15,105 bases of DNA from Helicobacter sp. (lineage in GTDB: Bacteria; Campylobacterota; Campylobacteria; Campylobacterales; Helicobacteraceae): positions 1 through 15,105 of the forward strand of contig JARHZY010000154.1 in assembly GCA_029264655.1 (NCBI GenBank), given 5' to 3'. A program made the position numbers and the translations under genes. This document shows, piece after piece, positions 14,995 to 15,105 of this stretch. The notes under the pieces are model-generated. The model did no database searches, was not told where the DNA came from, and was given only the letters and a program-made list of their open reading frames with translations. The stretch's first letter is position 1. Every line of letters starts with the position of its first letter.

Positions 14995-15105
14995 TTAATG
15001 TTCTATACCATCAATTTTTAATATACCACTTTTCACCTCTTTGGTGATGTCCTGCCAATTTGCCTCATCATAAATACTACCTTTAACTTTGAAATAATGA
15101 TTAAT
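14995..15105 (-). CDS. C-terminal end of an unidentified gene (partial, runs off the window)
   Basis: An open frame of 36 codons enters from the right edge and ends in TAA at 14995, followed 10 nt later by the tandem start codons of the short ORF. The visible tail is hydrophilic and ends in KSGILKIDGIEH. I cannot assign a family from so little. Its orientation and tight spacing make it an upstream member of the phosphonate operon, so the full gene may show what the phosphonate is used for. Confidence 0.55.
   Translation of the reverse strand: MNHYFKVKGSIYDEANWQDITKEVKSGILKIDGIEH

Noticed and set aside
1..15105. CRISPR array, tRNA/rRNA genes, insertion sequences or phage genes
   Set aside because: No regularly spaced repeats, no cloverleaf-like GC-rich segments, and no transposase or integrase frames were visible on either strand.

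Overview
The window reads as low-GC chromosomal DNA of an epsilonproteobacterium (Campylobacterota), most likely a Helicobacter. The evidence is the order serA, a small membrane protein, then rpsA, which I recall as the H. pylori HP0397-HP0399 order. The strongly AT-rich composition, promoters with a good -10 but T-rich periodic upstream DNA instead of a -35 box, and the housekeeping protein sequences agree. The species cannot be fixed from the sequence alone.

Left block (64-5114, minus strand): rpsA (six-domain ribosomal protein S1), a 166-aa single-pass membrane protein, serA (D-3-phosphoglycerate dehydrogenase) and a putative lipoprotein form a tight gene string transcribed leftwards. A 406-bp AT-rich divergent intergenic region separates it from the next block.

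Middle block (5521-8478, plus strand): kdsB (CMP-Kdo synthetase), then, after a promoter region dense in dyad symmetry, the trxA-trxB-dapB string (thioredoxin, thioredoxin reductase, dihydrodipicolinate reductase). A 553-bp very AT-rich stretch with no visible gene lies between the convergent ends of the middle and right blocks.

Right block (9032-15105, minus strand): a phosphonate biosynthesis operon interrupted by a Type II restriction-modification pair. In transcription order: the tail of an unidentified gene, a possible 32-aa ORF, a fused cytidylyltransferase/PEP mutase, a C5-cytosine DNA methyltransferase, a probable restriction endonuclease, phosphonopyruvate decarboxylase, and an iron-dependent alcohol dehydrogenase. 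Together the phosphonate enzymes predict PEP -> phosphonopyruvate -> phosphonoacetaldehyde -> 2-hydroxyethylphosphonate (HEP) -> HEP-CMP. This is the Fom1/Fom2/FomC set that opens fosfomycin biosynthesis in Streptomyces. In a Helicobacter, HEP-CMP could equally be the donor for decorating a surface glycan or lipid; the genes that would decide this lie beyond the right edge.

The most notable points are the predicted HEP-CMP pathway, the clean placement of the R-M pair inside that operon with the endonuclease stop overlapping the decarboxylase start, and two long hydrophilic insertions in the decarboxylase.
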